Shown here: piece by piece, positions 18,893 through 28,267 of the stretch
Layout: every line of letters begins with the position of its first letter
Numbering within the stretch: the first letter of the stretch is position 1
Source of the DNA: Shewanella sp. KT0246
GTDB lineage: Bacteria > Pseudomonadota > Gammaproteobacteria > Enterobacterales > Shewanellaceae
Length of the DNA: 64,000 nucleotides
Direction: 5' to 3'
NCBI RefSeq assembly: GCF_019654955.1
Contig: NZ_BPEV01000013.1
Coordinates: 54,526 to 118,525, forward strand
Program-made: the position numbers and the translations under genes
Notes under the pieces: generated by a model
The model's database searches: none
Seen by the model: only the letters and a program-made list of their open reading frames with translations
Told to the model about the DNA's origin: nothing

Positions 18893-19135
18893 AGAGCCTT
18901 CAGCGGCTCTTGTAAATAGAGAGCCTTCAGCGGTTCTTGTAAATAGAGGGCCTTCAGCGGTTCTTGTAAATATAGAGCCTTCAGCGGTTCTTGTAATTAG
19001 AGAGCCTTCAGCGGTTCTTGTAATTAGAGAGCCTTCAGCGGTTCTTGTAAATAGAGGGCCTTCAGTGGCTCTTGTGATTAGAGAGCCTTCAGCGGTTCTT
19101 GTAAATAGAGAGCCTTCAGCGGCTCTTATGGATAG
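18893..19135 (+). repeat. nine-copy 27-bp tandem repeat between ubiH and ubiI
   Basis: Nine units of exactly 27 bases start at 18893, 18920, 18947, 18974, 19001, 19028, 19055, 19082 and 19109. Each unit is AGAGCC-TTCAGC-GGTTCT followed by TGTAAATAG or a close variant. AGAGCC pairs with GGCTCT or, through one G·U, with GGTTCT, so every unit can form a small RNA stem-loop. 27 is a multiple of three, and the frame continuous with ubiH is open throughout, reading EPSAVLVNR per unit up to TAA 19173-19175. No start codon precedes it in that frame. Confidence 0.95.
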
Positions 19136-19183
19136 ATCTCATTTAATTATCGTCTGCAAACCGATTGAAGATTAAGGATTAAC

Positions 19184-20395
19184 ATGTTTCAAACTCAAAC
19201 CTATGATGTAGCCATTGTTGGCGGTGGTATGGTTGGCTTGGCAACAGCAATTGGTTTAGCTGAGGCTAACTTAAACGTGGTCGTGATTGATGCAGGCCAA
19301 ACCGAGGCGGTATCAGGCGAGCCACGACTTAGAGTTAGCGCGATAAACAAAGCCAGTGAGCGATTACTAACAAACTTAGGTGCATGGCAATATATTGACC
19401 ACGACCGCACCGCGCCGTATCAAAAAATGGCGGTATGGGATAAAGACGGATTAGGCAAAATAGCCTTTGATGCTGCTAGCATCAGCGAGCCATCACTTGG
19501 TGCCATCATTGAAAATCAATCCATCAGTTTTGCCCTAGCCCAGCGTGCAGGCGAGCTTAATAACATCACTCATCTTGAAGGTCAGCGATTAGAGCGTATC
19601 GCTTTTGGCGAGCGCGAATCATGGTTAACCCTCGATAATGGCGACAACCTAAGTGCCGCACTAGTTGTGGCAGCCGATGGCGCTAATTCATGGGTGCGCA
19701 GCCAATGCCAAATTCCATTAACCTTTTGGGATTACGGCCATCATGCCATTGTGGCCACTATTCGCACGGCAGAGCCACACGAAGACACCGCTCGTCAGGT
19801 CTTTTTAGCTGATGGTCCATTAGCTTTACTGCCGCTGTATGAAGATAACTTATGTTCAATTGTCTGGTCAGTATCGCCGCAAGAGGGCGAAAGGCTACTA
19901 GCCTTATCGCCTGAAGAGTTTTCAAAAGCGTTAACCGCTGCATCTGATGGCCGCCTTGGCATGTGCGAAGTAGTGAGTGAGCGTCAATCACATCCATTGC
20001 GTATGCGCTATGCCCGCCACTTTGCTCGCCATCGTTTGGTGCTGGCAGGCGATGCTGCGCACACTATTCATCCACTTGCAGGCCAAGGGGTTAATTTAGG
20101 CTTCTTAGATGCAGCCAGTATTATTGAAACCGTTAGCGAGTTACATTATGCAGGTAAAGATCTGGGTGATTACGCTAACCTTCGCGCGCTTGAACGCTAC
20201 CGTAAAGCTGAAGCCATTGAAATGATCAGTGCAATGGAAGGCTTTAAACGATTATTTGCTGGCAGCAATCCGGTCAAAAAAGCCTTACGTGATTTGGGCT
20301 TAAACCTCATTGATAATGTCTCAGGACTAAAAACAGTGTTCATCAAACAGGCTATAGGCAACAAACTTAAACTTCCTAAGCTTTGTCGTGAGTAA
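19184..20395 (+). CDS. ubiI: 2-octaprenylphenol hydroxylase (VisC/UbiI type)
   Basis: FAD-dependent monooxygenase of ubiquinone biosynthesis, acting at ring position C5. 403 residues, as expected. The FAD motif YDVAIVGGGMVGLATAIGL starts at residue 7, VAADGANSWVRSQC lies near 165, and LAGDAAHTIHPLAGQGVNLG near 285. RLRVSAINKASERLL and GAWQYI are typical of the VisC branch. ATG 19184 follows AAGGATTAAC. It is the usual partner of ubiH, but here lies 296 bases behind it because of the tandem array. Confidence 0.92.
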   Translation: MFQTQTYDVAIVGGGMVGLATAIGLAEANLNVVVIDAGQTEAVSGEPRLRVSAINKASERLLTNLGAWQYIDHDRTAPYQKMAVWDKDGLGKIAFDAASISEPSLGAIIENQSISFALAQRAGELNNITHLEGQRLERIAFGERESWLTLDNGDNLSAALVVAADGANSWVRSQCQIPLTFWDYGHHAIVATIRTAEPHEDTARQVFLADGPLALLPLYEDNLCSIVWSVSPQEGERLLALSPEEFSKALTAASDGRLGMCEVVSERQSHPLRMRYARHFARHRLVLAGDAAHTIHPLAGQGVNLGFLDAASIIETVSELHYAGKDLGDYANLRALERYRKAEAIEMISAMEGFKRLFAGSNPVKKALRDLGLNLIDNVSGLKTVFIKQAIGNKLKLPKLCRE

Positions 20396-20485
20396 AATTT
20401 GCCATCGCTTCGGCCTAAAAACGCTTATATATCAGGGGATCGGCCGAAGTGAGTGATATTCTTGTAAATTAACAACATCCCTCGC

Positions 20486-20500
20486 ATTAGTTAATCTAAT
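20486..20500. promoter_or_regulatory. candidate GcvA (LysR-type) binding site upstream of gcvT
   Basis: ATTAG-TTAAT-CTAAT is a perfect inverted repeat with T-N11-A geometry, and another ATTAG follows at 20514. CTAAT is the core reported for E. coli GcvA sites. It lies about 170-185 bases before gcvT. The assignment is inference from the motif and position. Confidence 0.45.
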
Positions 20501-20574
20501 GTTAAAATCTCGGATTAGAAAATTTCCTACTATACAAAATCCACTCTATGAGTATAATTTTGCCCCATTCATAG

Positions 20575-20613
20575 CCGTGAATATTGGAAAGCCTATATTT
20601 CCTATATTCACGG
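20575..20613 (+). promoter_or_regulatory. long hairpin in the gcvT leader
   Basis: CCGTGAATAT pairs perfectly with ATATTCACGG; inside, GGAAA pairs with TTTCC after one T-T mismatch, giving a stem of about 16 bp around a seven-base loop. It ends 57 bases before the gcvT ATG and has no T-run, so it is not a standard terminator. It may be a palindromic operator or an mRNA leader structure. It does not match a glycine riboswitch. Confidence 0.55.
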
Positions 20614-20670
20614 TATATAAATCGCCTTCATTCGTTTTACCCTCAGAAGGCTCATAAAAAAGAGATAATA

Positions 20671-21765
20671 ATGGCTAATAAAACTGTACTCTTTAACAAG
20701 CACTTAGAATCAAATGGCAAGATGGTCGATTTCCACGGTTGGGATATGCCACTTAACTATGGTTCACAAATTGAAGAACATAACGCAGTGCGCCAAGACG
20801 CTGGTATGTTCGATGTATCACACATGACAGTTGTCGATGTGACAGGTACCGATGCTTGTGCATTCCTACGTAAATTATTAGCAAACGATATCGCTAAGCT
20901 AAAAGTGGCTGGCAAGGCGCTGTATAGCGGCATGCTAGACGACAATGCTGGCGTTATCGATGACCTTATCACTTACTACTTAACTGACACGCATTACCGC
21001 GTGGTGGTTAACTCAGCGACGCGTGTTAAAGACTTAGCATGGATGGACAAGCAATCAGCTAGCTTTGATGTGACGATTACTGAGCGCCCAGAGCTTGCAA
21101 TGATTGCCGTTCAAGGTCCTAACGCTAAAGCGAAAGTGGCTGAAGTATTCTCTGCTGAGCAAAACGCTGCAGTAGAAGGCATGAAGATGTTCTTTGGTGT
21201 GCAGTCTGAATCATTATTTATTGCCACCACAGGTTACACCGGTGAAGCAGGCTACGAAATCATCGTACCAGAAGCAGAAGCTGAAAGCTTATGGCAAGCA
21301 TTACTAGAAGCTGGCGTTAAGCCATGTGGACTAGGCGCACGTGACACCCTACGTTTAGAAGCTGGCATGAACCTTTACGGTTTAGACATGGATGAAACCA
21401 TTAACCCGCTTGCTGCCAACATGGGTTGGACGATTGCGTGGGAGCCAGAAGATCGTGACTTTATCGGTCGTGAAGCATTAACTGCGATTAAAGCAGCGGG
21501 CCCAGACAAATTAGTCGGCCTAGTGATGGAACAAAAAGGTGTCCTTCGTCACGGCATGCCAGTGTTTTTCACTGACGCAGATGGCGTTGAACATGAAGGT
21601 TCGATCACCAGCGGGACTTTCTCGCCAACTTTAGGCTATTCTATTGCCATGGCACGCGTACCTAAGGGTATTAGCGACACCGCAGAAGTTGAAATGCGCA
21701 AAAAACGCGTAGCGGTTAAAGTTATCGCACCAAGTTTTGTACGTAACGGTAAACAAGCATTTTAA
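20671..21765 (+). CDS. gcvT: glycine cleavage system T protein (aminomethyltransferase)
   Basis: GcvT transfers the methylene group from aminomethyl-lipoyl-GcvH to THF, releasing ammonia. From ATG 20671 ([18 protein letters not shown] upstream) it has 364 residues, the same as I recall for E. coli GcvT; a longer upstream frame has no support. Signatures are [33 protein letters not shown]-like [21 protein letters not shown] and [17 protein letters not shown]. It is the first gene of gcvT-H-P, with candidate regulatory sites in the leader. Confidence 0.96.
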   Translation: MANKTVLFNKHLESNGKMVDFHGWDMPLNYGSQIEEHNAVRQDAGMFDVSHMTVVDVTGTDACAFLRKLLANDIAKLKVAGKALYSGMLDDNAGVIDDLITYYLTDTHYRVVVNSATRVKDLAWMDKQSASFDVTITERPELAMIAVQGPNAKAKVAEVFSAEQNAAVEGMKMFFGVQSESLFIATTGYTGEAGYEIIVPEAEAESLWQALLEAGVKPCGLGARDTLRLEAGMNLYGLDMDETINPLAANMGWTIAWEPEDRDFIGREALTAIKAAGPDKLVGLVMEQKGVLRHGMPVFFTDADGVEHEGSITSGTFSPTLGYSIAMARVPKGISDTAEVEMRKKRVAVKVIAPSFVRNGKQAF

Positions 21766-21888
21766 TATCGTTCAGATCAAATAATTAAGAATTAATCCTT
21801 TGAGGATTAAAAACTTAAAATATTATCTATAACAGTAGATAACCGTATTTGAACAATATGCAGAACATGAACTAAAGGAACAACGACA

Positions 21889-22278
21889 ATGAGCAACATT
21901 CCAGCTGAACTTAAATATGCTTCATCTCATGAGTGGATCCGTAAAGAAGAAGACGGCACTTACACAGTGGGTATCACTGAGCATGCACAAGAGCTTTTAG
22001 GTGACATGGTATTCGTAGAATTACCAGAAGTAGGCGACACAGTGACAGCTGGCGAAGATTGCGCCGTAGCTGAATCAGTTAAAGCTGCATCTGACATCTA
22101 CGCGCCAATTTCAGGTGACGTGATTGCAGTAAACGAAGCATTAGAAGATTCACCAGAATTAGTTAACAGCGAAGCATTTGGCGAAGGTTGGTTCTTCCGC
22201 GTTAAGCCATCTGACGAAGCTGAAGTGGCTAACTTGTTAGACGCTGACGGTTACCAAGAAGTGATTGACGAAGAATAA
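21889..22278 (+). CDS. gcvH: glycine cleavage system H protein
   Basis: GcvH carries the lipoyl arm that shuttles the aminomethyl group between GcvP, GcvT and the lipoamide dehydrogenase. 129 residues; the lipoylated lysine lies in [15 protein letters not shown] (about residue 65), preceded by [13 protein letters not shown]. Strong ribosome site AAAGGA upstream. It follows gcvT by 123 bases and has its own terminator downstream. Confidence 0.97.
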   Translation: MSNIPAELKYASSHEWIRKEEDGTYTVGITEHAQELLGDMVFVELPEVGDTVTAGEDCAVAESVKAASDIYAPISGDVIAVNEALEDSPELVNSEAFGEGWFFRVKPSDEAEVANLLDADGYQEVIDEE

Positions 22279-22293
22279 TCGTCGACGCTAACG

Positions 22294-22319
22294 AGAAGCT
22301 CCCTTGGGAGCTTCTTTTT
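22294..22319 (+). terminator. terminator between gcvH and gcvP
   Basis: AGAAGCTCCC pairs with GGGAGCTTCT around TT and is followed by a T-run. It should reduce read-through from gcvTH into gcvP, so gcvP (135 bases on) either has its own promoter in 22320-22454 or is attenuated. Confidence 0.85.
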
Positions 22320-22454
22320 GTTTTGCCTTTTAACTTTTTTAAAGGTTTTAGCGATCCTTCCGCTCACCTTTAAAGTATTGCACAACAACATTTTTCCCTA
22401 GACCAGTTTAATGCCCTACAGCTTGATTCTGGCAGATTTGGAACACGACTTCTC

Positions 22455-25358
22455 ATGACAAAGCAAACCCTAACTCAATTAGAGCAACACGAATTATTTT
22501 TAAGCCGACACATTGGCCCTAACGAAACTCAACAACAAGAAATGTTGAACTACGTTGGCGCTGAGTCGCTTGAAGACTTAACCGCACAAACTGTGCCTGG
22601 GTCAATTCGTTTACCGCAAGAGTTAACCATTGGTGATTCATGTGGCGAAGCGGAAGGCACAGCCTACATCCGCACCATTGCTGATAAAAATAAAGTATTC
22701 AAAAGCTACATCGGCATGGGCTACTACGGTACTGAAGTACCAAACGTCATTTTACGTAACGTGTTTGAAAATCCGGGTTGGTACACTGCGTATACCCCTT
22801 ACCAGCCAGAAATCGCTCAAGGCCGTTTAGAAGCAATTTTAAACTTTCAACAAGTGTCGATGGACTTAACCGGTCTTGACCTTGCATCAGCGTCACTGCT
22901 TGATGAAGCGACCGCAGCCGCTGAAGCAATGGCCATGGCTAAGCGTGTCTCTAAAGCCAAAAAAGCGAATATCTTCTTTGTGGCAGATGATGTGTTCCAA
23001 CAAACATTAGATGTTGTGCAAACCCGTGCCGAATGTTTCGGTTTTGAAGTGATTGTAGGGCCAGCTGAAGAAGCCGCTAACTACGAACTATTTGGCGCAT
23101 TATTCCAATACACCAACCGCCATGGTGAAATCACCGACAACACAGAACTGTTTGCTAAGCTTGCTGAAAAGAAAGCCATTGTGACTGTCGCCGCTGACAT
23201 CATGTCACTGGTGCTGCTTAAATCACCTGGCTCAATGGGCGCAGACATCGTATTTGGTAGCGCACAGCGTTTTGGCGTACCAATGGGCTACGGCGGGCCA
23301 CATGCAGCCTTCTTTGTTGCACGTGATGCACATAAGCGTTCAATGCCAGGTCGTATTATTGGTGTATCAAAAGACACTCGTGGCAACAAAGCACTGCGTA
23401 TGGCAATGCAAACGCGCGAGCAACACATTCGCCGCGAAAAAGCCAACTCAAACATTTGTACTGCACAAATTTTACTGGCAAACATGGCTTCGTTTTACGC
23501 TGTATTCCATGGCGCTGTTGGCCTTAAAAATATCGCCAGCCGCATTAATCGTTTAACTGACATTTTAGCCGTGGGTCTTAAAGCCAAAGGTGTTGAGCTG
23601 GTTAACAACACATGGTTTGACACGGTTTCACTAAAAGGGCTTGATGTTGACGCCGTTAATGCACGTGCATTAGCCGCTGAAATGAACCTACGTATCGATG
23701 CTGACGGCATTGTGGGTATCAGCTTAGATGAAACCACCACCCGCGAAGATATTGCACAGTTATTTGATGTCATTTTAGGTGAAGGGCACAAGCTTGATGT
23801 GACGGCCATCGACACCGACATCATTAATGGCGCTGCATTTGGCGAAGGCAAAGGTTCAATCCCTGCTGAGCTTATCCGTCACGACAAAATCTTATCTCAC
23901 CCAACATTCAGCAGCTACCAAAGCGAAACTGAAATGATGCGCTACATCAAGCGTCTTGAGAACAAAGATTTAGCCCTTAACCATTCAATGATTTCGTTAG
24001 GCTCATGTACGATGAAGCTGAACGCGGCTGTTGAAATGCTACCGGTAAGCTGGCCAGAATTTGCTAACATGCACCCATTCTGCCCACTTGACCAAGCTGA
24101 AGGTTACACTCAGCTTATCAACGAATTATCTGACTTCTTAGTCAACATCACAGGTTACGATGCTGTTTGTATCCAGCCTAACTCAGGCGCACAAGGCGAA
24201 TACGCGGGTCTGCTTGCGATTAAGAAATACCACGAGTCACGTGGCGACGGACACAGAGACATCTGTTTAATCCCACAATCTGCTCACGGTACCAACCCAG
24301 CGTCAGCCCAGCTTGCAGGCATGAAAGTGGTTGTGACAGCGTGTGATAAAGACGGCAACGTTGATTTAGAAGACTTACGTTCAAAAGCCGCTGAGCTTGC
24401 TGACAGCTTATCGTGCATCATGATCACTTACCCATCGACTCACGGTGTGTATGAAGAATCAATTGCTGAAATCTGTGAAATCGTGCATCAACATGGCGGT
24501 CAAGTGTATCTTGACGGCGCCAACATGAACGCACAGGTTGGCTTAACGTCACCAGGCTTTATCGGCGCAGACGTATCGCACCTTAACCTACACAAAACTT
24601 TCGCTATTCCACATGGCGGCGGCGGACCAGGTATGGGCCCAATCGGTATCAAAAAGCATTTAGCGCCATTTGTTGCAGGTCATCAAATCGTTAAACCAGG
24701 CCGTGAAAGCGACAACAACGGCGCAGTCTCTGCCGCGCCATACGGCAGTGCTAGCATCCTCCCAATCAGCTGGATGTACATTAAACTGCTTGGTACTAAA
24801 GGCGTGAAACAGTCTACGCAAATGGCACTATTAAATGCCAACTACGTGATGAAAAAGCTATCAGGCCATTACCCAGTATTATTCACTGGCCGTAATGACC
24901 GTGTTGCTCACGAATGTATTATCGACCTGCGCCCACTGAAAGAAACATCTGGCGTGACCGAAATGGACATCGCTAAGCGTCTTAATGACTATGGTTTCCA
25001 TGCACCAACCATGAGCTTCCCAGTAGCGGGCACGCTGATGATTGAGCCAACAGAGTCTGAGTCAAAAGTTGAGTTAGACCGTTTCGTAGAAGCAATGATC
25101 TCAATTCGCGGCGAAATCGCTAAAGTCGAAGCAGGCGAGTGGCCAAGCGACAACAACCCACTGCACAATGCACCGCACACCCTAGCTGATATTATGGACA
25201 GCGAGTTTGACTCACGCCCATACAGCCGTGAAGAAGCCGTGTTCCCAAGTGCAGCGGCTAAGGCGAATAAGTTCTGGCCGACGGTGAATCGTATTGATGA
25301 TGTTTATGGTGACAGAAATCTGATGTGTAGTTGTGTCCCTCTATCGGACTACGAATAA
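22455..25358 (+). CDS. gcvP: glycine dehydrogenase (decarboxylating), P protein
   Basis: GcvP decarboxylates glycine with PLP and transfers the aminomethyl group to lipoyl-GcvH. 967 residues, in line with the fused homodimer-type P protein of Proteobacteria. The N-terminal half has [18 protein letters not shown] and [19 protein letters not shown]; the PLP lysine lies in [18 protein letters not shown] in the C-terminal half, with [18 protein letters not shown] and [11 protein letters not shown]. The ATG has only a weak ribosome site. A terminator lies upstream, so the gene may be expressed separately from gcvTH. Confidence 0.97.
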   Translation: MTKQTLTQLEQHELFLSRHIGPNETQQQEMLNYVGAESLEDLTAQTVPGSIRLPQELTIGDSCGEAEGTAYIRTIADKNKVFKSYIGMGYYGTEVPNVILRNVFENPGWYTAYTPYQPEIAQGRLEAILNFQQVSMDLTGLDLASASLLDEATAAAEAMAMAKRVSKAKKANIFFVADDVFQQTLDVVQTRAECFGFEVIVGPAEEAANYELFGALFQYTNRHGEITDNTELFAKLAEKKAIVTVAADIMSLVLLKSPGSMGADIVFGSAQRFGVPMGYGGPHAAFFVARDAHKRSMPGRIIGVSKDTRGNKALRMAMQTREQHIRREKANSNICTAQILLANMASFYAVFHGAVGLKNIASRINRLTDILAVGLKAKGVELVNNTWFDTVSLKGLDVDAVNARALAAEMNLRIDADGIVGISLDETTTREDIAQLFDVILGEGHKLDVTAIDTDIINGAAFGEGKGSIPAELIRHDKILSHPTFSSYQSETEMMRYIKRLENKDLALNHSMISLGSCTMKLNAAVEMLPVSWPEFANMHPFCPLDQAEGYTQLINELSDFLVNITGYDAVCIQPNSGAQGEYAGLLAIKKYHESRGDGHRDICLIPQSAHGTNPASAQLAGMKVVVTACDKDGNVDLEDLRSKAAELADSLSCIMITYPSTHGVYEESIAEICEIVHQHGGQVYLDGANMNAQVGLTSPGFIGADVSHLNLHKTFAIPHGGGGPGMGPIGIKKHLAPFVAGHQIVKPGRESDNNGAVSAAPYGSASILPISWMYIKLLGTKGVKQSTQMALLNANYVMKKLSGHYPVLFTGRNDRVAHECIIDLRPLKETSGVTEMDIAKRLNDYGFHAPTMSFPVAGTLMIEPTESESKVELDRFVEAMISIRGEIAKVEAGEWPSDNNPLHNAPHTLADIMDSEFDSRPYSREEAVFPSAAAKANKFWPTVNRIDDVYGDRNLMCSCVPLSDYE

Positions 25359-25362
25359 TAAT

Positions 25363-25480
25363 GGCTACTTAACCTCAGCTATGCTGCGTTAGTTGACACT
25401 TTTGGCTACTCATTGACACCAGTCAACTCCGTGGCGAAAACCTCAAACTTCCTTGTCTTATCATCGGCAGTAACGCCATT
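25363..25480. repeat. dispersed repeat copy A (related to 44044-44330)
   Basis: Starts five bases after the gcvP stop. It shares CTACTTAACCTCAG, TTGACACCAGTCAACTCCGTGG and CTTATCATCGGCAGTAACGC-like blocks with the region after the TonB receptor gene. The middle TTGAC-ACCA-GTCAA is a small palindrome. It has no coding potential. Confidence 0.75.
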
Positions 25481-25523
25481 ATGAATAGCTGACTTTGTTT
25501 GAAGTTTAGCTATTTATCAAATT

Positions 25524-25553
25524 AAAAAAGCGAACCGATTGGTTCGCTTTTTT
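25524..25553. terminator. bidirectional terminator between gcvP and the PIN-GntR gene
   Basis: AAAAAAGCGAACC pairs perfectly with GGTTCGCTTTTTT around GATT, giving U-tracts for both convergent genes. Confidence 0.88.
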
Positions 25554-25591
25554 ACAGGCGTTGAGTTAACTTTCTCTATTGCTTATTCTAA

Positions 25592-26725
25592 TTAGTCGAT
25601 GTGATTTAGGTTAGGTAATTCTTTCACTAAAACCGTGGACTTACCATGGTTAATATCTACAAAACCAAAAGACTCTAGGCGTACAAGTTGTTCACGAATT
25701 ACAGTCCTGTTATATCCGACGGCTTCTGATAAGTCTCTTTCTGATGGAAGTTTAGATTCAACGGTTAAATCCAAACTAGCTAGATAAAAGACTAAGTCAT
25801 GTAAAGGCGGGTATTTTCTTAAAGCAGGAAGGATGTCTTTATTTAAACTAACTTGAATAATTTCTTGAACCGTTTCATTGGATATATTGCTGTTTAAATA
25901 TATAGATGCAGAATTAATGAAAGTGTCAGAGCGGTACATTTGAAACTTTCTATTGGTTTTATCAATAAATTCCTTTGTAAGCTCTGGTCTTGGACCGATA
26001 GTTTTTCCTTTAGACTTTTTCCACCAATCTTCCTTAGTATCGTCAGTTATAAAAATCACATCAACTTTGTCACTTTTTGCCATATCTATTGTTTGTTGCC
26101 AAAGGATAAAATCGCCAAATTTGCGCCTTAGACTAATTAAGTTATCAGACTCACCTGACTTCTTAGCATCTTTATAACCGGGAGGGATGCTTTGTTTGTA
26201 TCTCTCACTTCCTTCTTTACAAATCGCCTTAAGTTTTTCATCTGGATAGGGGAAACCTACTTTACCGCTAAAAAGCTGGGCTAGTTTTTCCTTAATTGGA
26301 TCGTCACTAATTCTGTCAGAATGAGTTTTTTTGCTTTCAATTAACTCCTGCTCAATTTCTTTAAACAATTCCTTAAGCTGGGTAGAAAGCATTGTTGTTA
26401 CGAATGGGTGTTGACGATTATTTTCAAATTTGTTGCGTAACTCATTCATATCTTTAATTGTTTCATCATATGATACTTCTTGTTCATTGATAACGTTCAA
26501 ACGGTTTTCGAAATACTCGAAAGTAGCTTGATGAGAAACCCAAATCCTATCCTTGATATCTGTTAATAATTCGAGGAAGGCTTCACGTGTGTTCTCTGAG
26601 TAGCGATACAAATTTAGTAAAATATTTGCATCAAATACGAATGTCGAATTTTCCCACAATATTTTTAAGTCTTCGTCAGACTCTTTAAAGTAACCGGGGA
26701 ATAACTCTCGCATATTGCTGTTCAT
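25592..26725 (-). CDS. PIN-like nuclease domain fused to a GntR winged helix
   Basis: 377 residues. The N-terminal 270 residues look like the PIN-like DUF4935 family: FVFDANILLNLYRYS (Asp32), a helix with ATFEYFENR (Glu70), KFGDFILWQQ (Asp205) and VIFITDDTKEDWW (Asp228/229), which would supply the acidic metal site of an RNase, followed by the family's GPRPELTKEF. Residues about 308-370 form a GntR-type winged helix with SKLPSERDLSEAVGYNRTVIREQL. Such a fusion could couple RNA cleavage to self-repression or promoter recognition. ATG 26725 has AGGGG upstream. The gene stands alone in an AT-rich accessory patch. Defence or stress function is inference. Confidence 0.8.
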   Translation of the reverse strand: MNSNMRELFPGYFKESDEDLKILWENSTFVFDANILLNLYRYSENTREAFLELLTDIKDRIWVSHQATFEYFENRLNVINEQEVSYDETIKDMNELRNKFENNRQHPFVTTMLSTQLKELFKEIEQELIESKKTHSDRISDDPIKEKLAQLFSGKVGFPYPDEKLKAICKEGSERYKQSIPPGYKDAKKSGESDNLISLRRKFGDFILWQQTIDMAKSDKVDVIFITDDTKEDWWKKSKGKTIGPRPELTKEFIDKTNRKFQMYRSDTFINSASIYLNSNISNETVQEIIQVSLNKDILPALRKYPPLHDLVFYLASLDLTVESKLPSERDLSEAVGYNRTVIREQLVRLESFGFVDINHGKSTVLVKELPNLNHID

Positions 26726-27209
26726 GTCTTGCCCCTAATTAACGGTGGGTCAGAATAAACTTTTCACTTTGTGCTTGTGTGGTTCAAATGAACTGTTACT
26801 TACAAGCGAATGATTGGCTTCTTCTTCCCTGAAAGGCGTTCTCTTATTGAATTAAGAGCTTGGCCTGCGTGTGTTTATTATTGGTTATACATTACGCTAT
26901 TTTTTCTGTTTAGTGCAATGGGTTAGCGCACTGTTTTGTCCTAAATTTTGAAATTAAATCATTTAAAAGTAGGGTGTTACATTGTGTGACTTGTGTATCT
27001 GTACGGTATGTTGGTTTGTTAGGTTTGGTGACTTTGGTAGTTTTTTTTACTTAATTGTTTTATTGGTGATATTTGTTACTCAATTATTTGGTTTAGGCCC
27101 TCTTAATTATCATTTCGCTTCAGCCAAGGGGAGTTATGACATGTTAAAATTTACAGTATTGAGCCACATTGGCTGTTAGTAACTAGCATGTACAGGTAGA
27201 AGAAGATTA
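26726..27209. other. intergenic region with a transposon-end-like remnant
   Basis: 484 AT-rich bases separating divergent genes. GGGTCAGAATAAACTTTTC at 26747-26765 resembles the GGTCAGAGTAAACTTAATTTT motif found twice near 30.2-30.4 kb. A short frame at 26982-27179 has a TTG start and no ribosome site and was not accepted. Confidence 0.5.
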
Positions 27210-28220
27210 ATGATTTCAGGTGAACACTTTAGCTTTACAATTTCAGAATTAGAACTTCTTTTTAGAGTGCAATATAGCATTCTTGAAATAGAAAATAATA
27301 CTGGTCAATCTAGCTCCCGCTTTCGTAATCTTCTACGTTCTAAAGAATCAACAGAATTATTTGAAAAGCAAAATTTCTTGTTAAAAAAACAGTGGCTAGA
27401 TGAGTGGTCAAGTGCCACTTCTAAGCTGTTAAATATTCAACTTCGTGATACTGATTTACATAGTGATATTCAAAAATGCTTTAGCGAGTGGAATGATGCG
27501 AAAATTACGGCTTTTTTAGTTGAAGCGGTAACTTTTACACCTTATACGGCAGTCGGCGATAAAGAGAAAGATAAGTGTTTCTCGGATATTAAATACAGCG
27601 AAGAAAAGTTGAGTTTGAACTTTGCTAAAACCTTATCAATTTCAGTTGAAGAGGTTGATAAAATAAGCAATATTTATGGAAAGACGATTAAAGCTATTTA
27701 TAAAGCCACGACTACTAATCATACGTTACTGATCTTAAGTGCGGCAGCAGCTGTTTCATTACTAATGGCCCCTTATCTAGCAGCAGGTATAGGGGGGCTT
27801 ATGGGCTTGTCTGGTGCTGCTGCAACAAGTGCAGGACTAGCGATGCTTGGTGGTGGTTCATTAGCTACAGCTGGTTTTGGTATGGCTGGTGGGTATGTAG
27901 CAACTATGGGTGGAGGTATGTTGCTCTCATATGGTGCGAATAAAGCTACAATAAATAAAGAGTTAGAAAACATTAACTCAAATGAACTTGTTATTTCCAG
28001 TTCGAAACTCGCTGCTTTTTTGGAGCACTACAAAACAATGTTAAAGCTATCACAACGAGATGAACTAATGCTAAGCACATGTTCATCATTACGTGATTTA
28101 CAATCTATATTTGAATCTGATGCGGATAAGGCATTCATAAGTGGTGATAACAAAAATGGAAAAATTATAGAAGAAAAAGTACAGAAACTCGCTGCTTTTA
28201 GAAGAATTATAAGAAGTTAG
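27210..28220 (+). CDS. orphan protein with Gly/Ala-rich hydrophobic core, function unknown
   Basis: 336 residues. Residues 1-165 are soluble and mostly helical (LELLFRVQYSILEIEN, FLLKKQWLDEWSSATSKLL). Residues about 172-240 form a long Gly/Ala/Leu/Met-rich hydrophobic segment (SLLMAPYLAAGIGGLMGL, GGGSLATAGFGMAGGYVATM) with small-residue spacing like glycine-zipper membrane hairpins. The tail (about 245-336) is again helical and charged. No signal peptide and no recognisable family. Such a layout is seen in cytoplasmic membrane-inserting effectors, but that is only an analogy. It is divergent from the PIN-GntR gene and in the same AT-rich patch. Confidence 0.7.
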   Translation: MISGEHFSFTISELELLFRVQYSILEIENNTGQSSSRFRNLLRSKESTELFEKQNFLLKKQWLDEWSSATSKLLNIQLRDTDLHSDIQKCFSEWNDAKITAFLVEAVTFTPYTAVGDKEKDKCFSDIKYSEEKLSLNFAKTLSISVEEVDKISNIYGKTIKAIYKATTTNHTLLILSAAAAVSLLMAPYLAAGIGGLMGLSGAAATSAGLAMLGGGSLATAGFGMAGGYVATMGGGMLLSYGANKATINKELENINSNELVISSSKLAAFLEHYKTMLKLSQRDELMLSTCSSLRDLQSIFESDADKAFISGDNKNGKIIEEKVQKLAAFRRIIRS

Positions 28221-28267
28221 AACTTGGGGCATTATTTATAGCTGCTTTGTGGAAGTGATAGGTTTTG

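Noticed and set aside
18893..19135. CRISPR array
   Set aside because: Units are head-to-tail with no unique spacers and no cas genes; it is a plain tandem repeat.
20406..20451. Terminator after ubiI (CTTCGGCC / GGCCGAAG)
   Set aside because: The arms pair, but the loop is long (26 bases) and no T-run follows.
20396..20670. Glycine riboswitch before gcvT
   Set aside because: The conserved tandem aptamer motifs are absent; only hairpins and a CTAAT palindrome are present.
26982..27179. 65-codon membrane peptide gene
   Set aside because: Starts at TTG without a ribosome site; hydrophobicity follows from T-rich DNA.
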